Below, piece by piece: positions 21,768-21,793 of a stretch of DNA of 21,793 nt; position 1 is the stretch's first letter, and each line of letters begins with the position of its first letter. A program made the position numbers and the translations under genes. The stretch is from the NCBI GenBank assembly GCA_003646505.1, contig QMKT01000006.1, forward strand, positions 1 through 21,793, written 5' to 3'. The stretch is from Campylobacterota bacterium. GTDB taxonomy: Bacteria; Campylobacterota; Campylobacteria; Campylobacterales; Sulfurovaceae. The notes beneath the pieces are model-generated. The model did no database searches, was not told where the DNA came from, and was given only the letters and a program-made list of their open reading frames with translations.

Positions 21768-21793
21768 GTTTCAGTGACATCTGTCACTGAAAC
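21768..21793 (+). terminator. Terminator hairpin of rpsT, cut by the window end
   Basis: GTTTCAGTGACA (21768-21779) and TGTCACTGAAAC (21782-21793) are perfectly complementary 12-nt arms, 12 nt after the rpsT stop. The expected T-tract would fall just outside the window. Confidence 0.8.

Noticed and set aside
1..21793. CRISPR arrays, prophage or insertion sequences
   Set aside because: No spaced direct repeats, cas-like proteins, phage structural genes or DDE transposases were seen on either strand.

Overview
This AT-rich window looks like a chromosomal segment of a free-living, sulfur-oxidising or microaerophilic member of Campylobacterota (Epsilonproteobacteria), of the Sulfurovum/Sulfurimonas kind. 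The pointers are a futalosine-pathway gene (mqnD), ccoG next to a sulfide:quinone-reductase-like flavoprotein, a small c-type cytochrome, a truncated haemoglobin, and the rpsT / glmM-lspA arrangement known from Helicobacter. The genus is inferred from gene content and style, not from a database match.

Layout. 1-223: 3' part of the SRP RNA, then tRNA-Ser(GGA). 436-3632: an FHA-domain protein and a large membrane-bound Cache-HAMP-HD-GYP phosphodiesterase. 3689-5093: a MORN-repeat lipoprotein, a YgjP-type metallopeptidase and a small membrane zinc-ribbon protein. 5164-6053: a truncated haemoglobin convergent with a DoxX-family protein. 6156-7034: queF and a second T-fold protein that aligns with QueF without gaps but lacks its catalytic residues. 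7106-8143: recA on the minus strand, separated from mqnD-murB (8422-10062) by an intergenic region with a 27-nt palindrome. 10078-12258, minus: a DUF1566 protein and two paralogous L,D-transpeptidase lipoproteins flanking a small unknown protein. 12387-12902, minus: thiol peroxidase. 12981-16287, minus: a resolvase-like protein without its catalytic serine, ccoG, and the SQR-like flavoprotein, in that transcription order. 16421-17181: moaC and a DUF493 protein. 17278-17640, minus: cytochrome c. 17736-21293, minus: glmM, lspA, a phytase-like secreted protein and a PqiA-like membrane protein in one tight run. 21492-21755: rpsT with its terminator at the window edge.

How the genes work together. 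Most of the window is housekeeping: RNA processing and translation, cell wall (MurB, GlmM, L,D-transpeptidases), lipoprotein maturation (LspA, plus at least three predicted lipoproteins), cofactors (MqnD, MoaC, QueF) and respiration or redox (CcoG, SQR-like, cytochrome c, Tpx, haemoglobin). No phage, insertion sequence or CRISPR array is visible.

The observations most worth following are: the non-catalytic QueF paralogue placed 3 nt after queF; the serine-recombinase fold that seems to have lost its chemistry and heads the ccoG-sqr operon; two genes whose only well-placed Shine-Dalgarno sequence points to AUC or AUU start codons; the L,D-transpeptidase pair around an unknown protein; and the palindrome carrying TTGACA on both strands between recA and mqnD.
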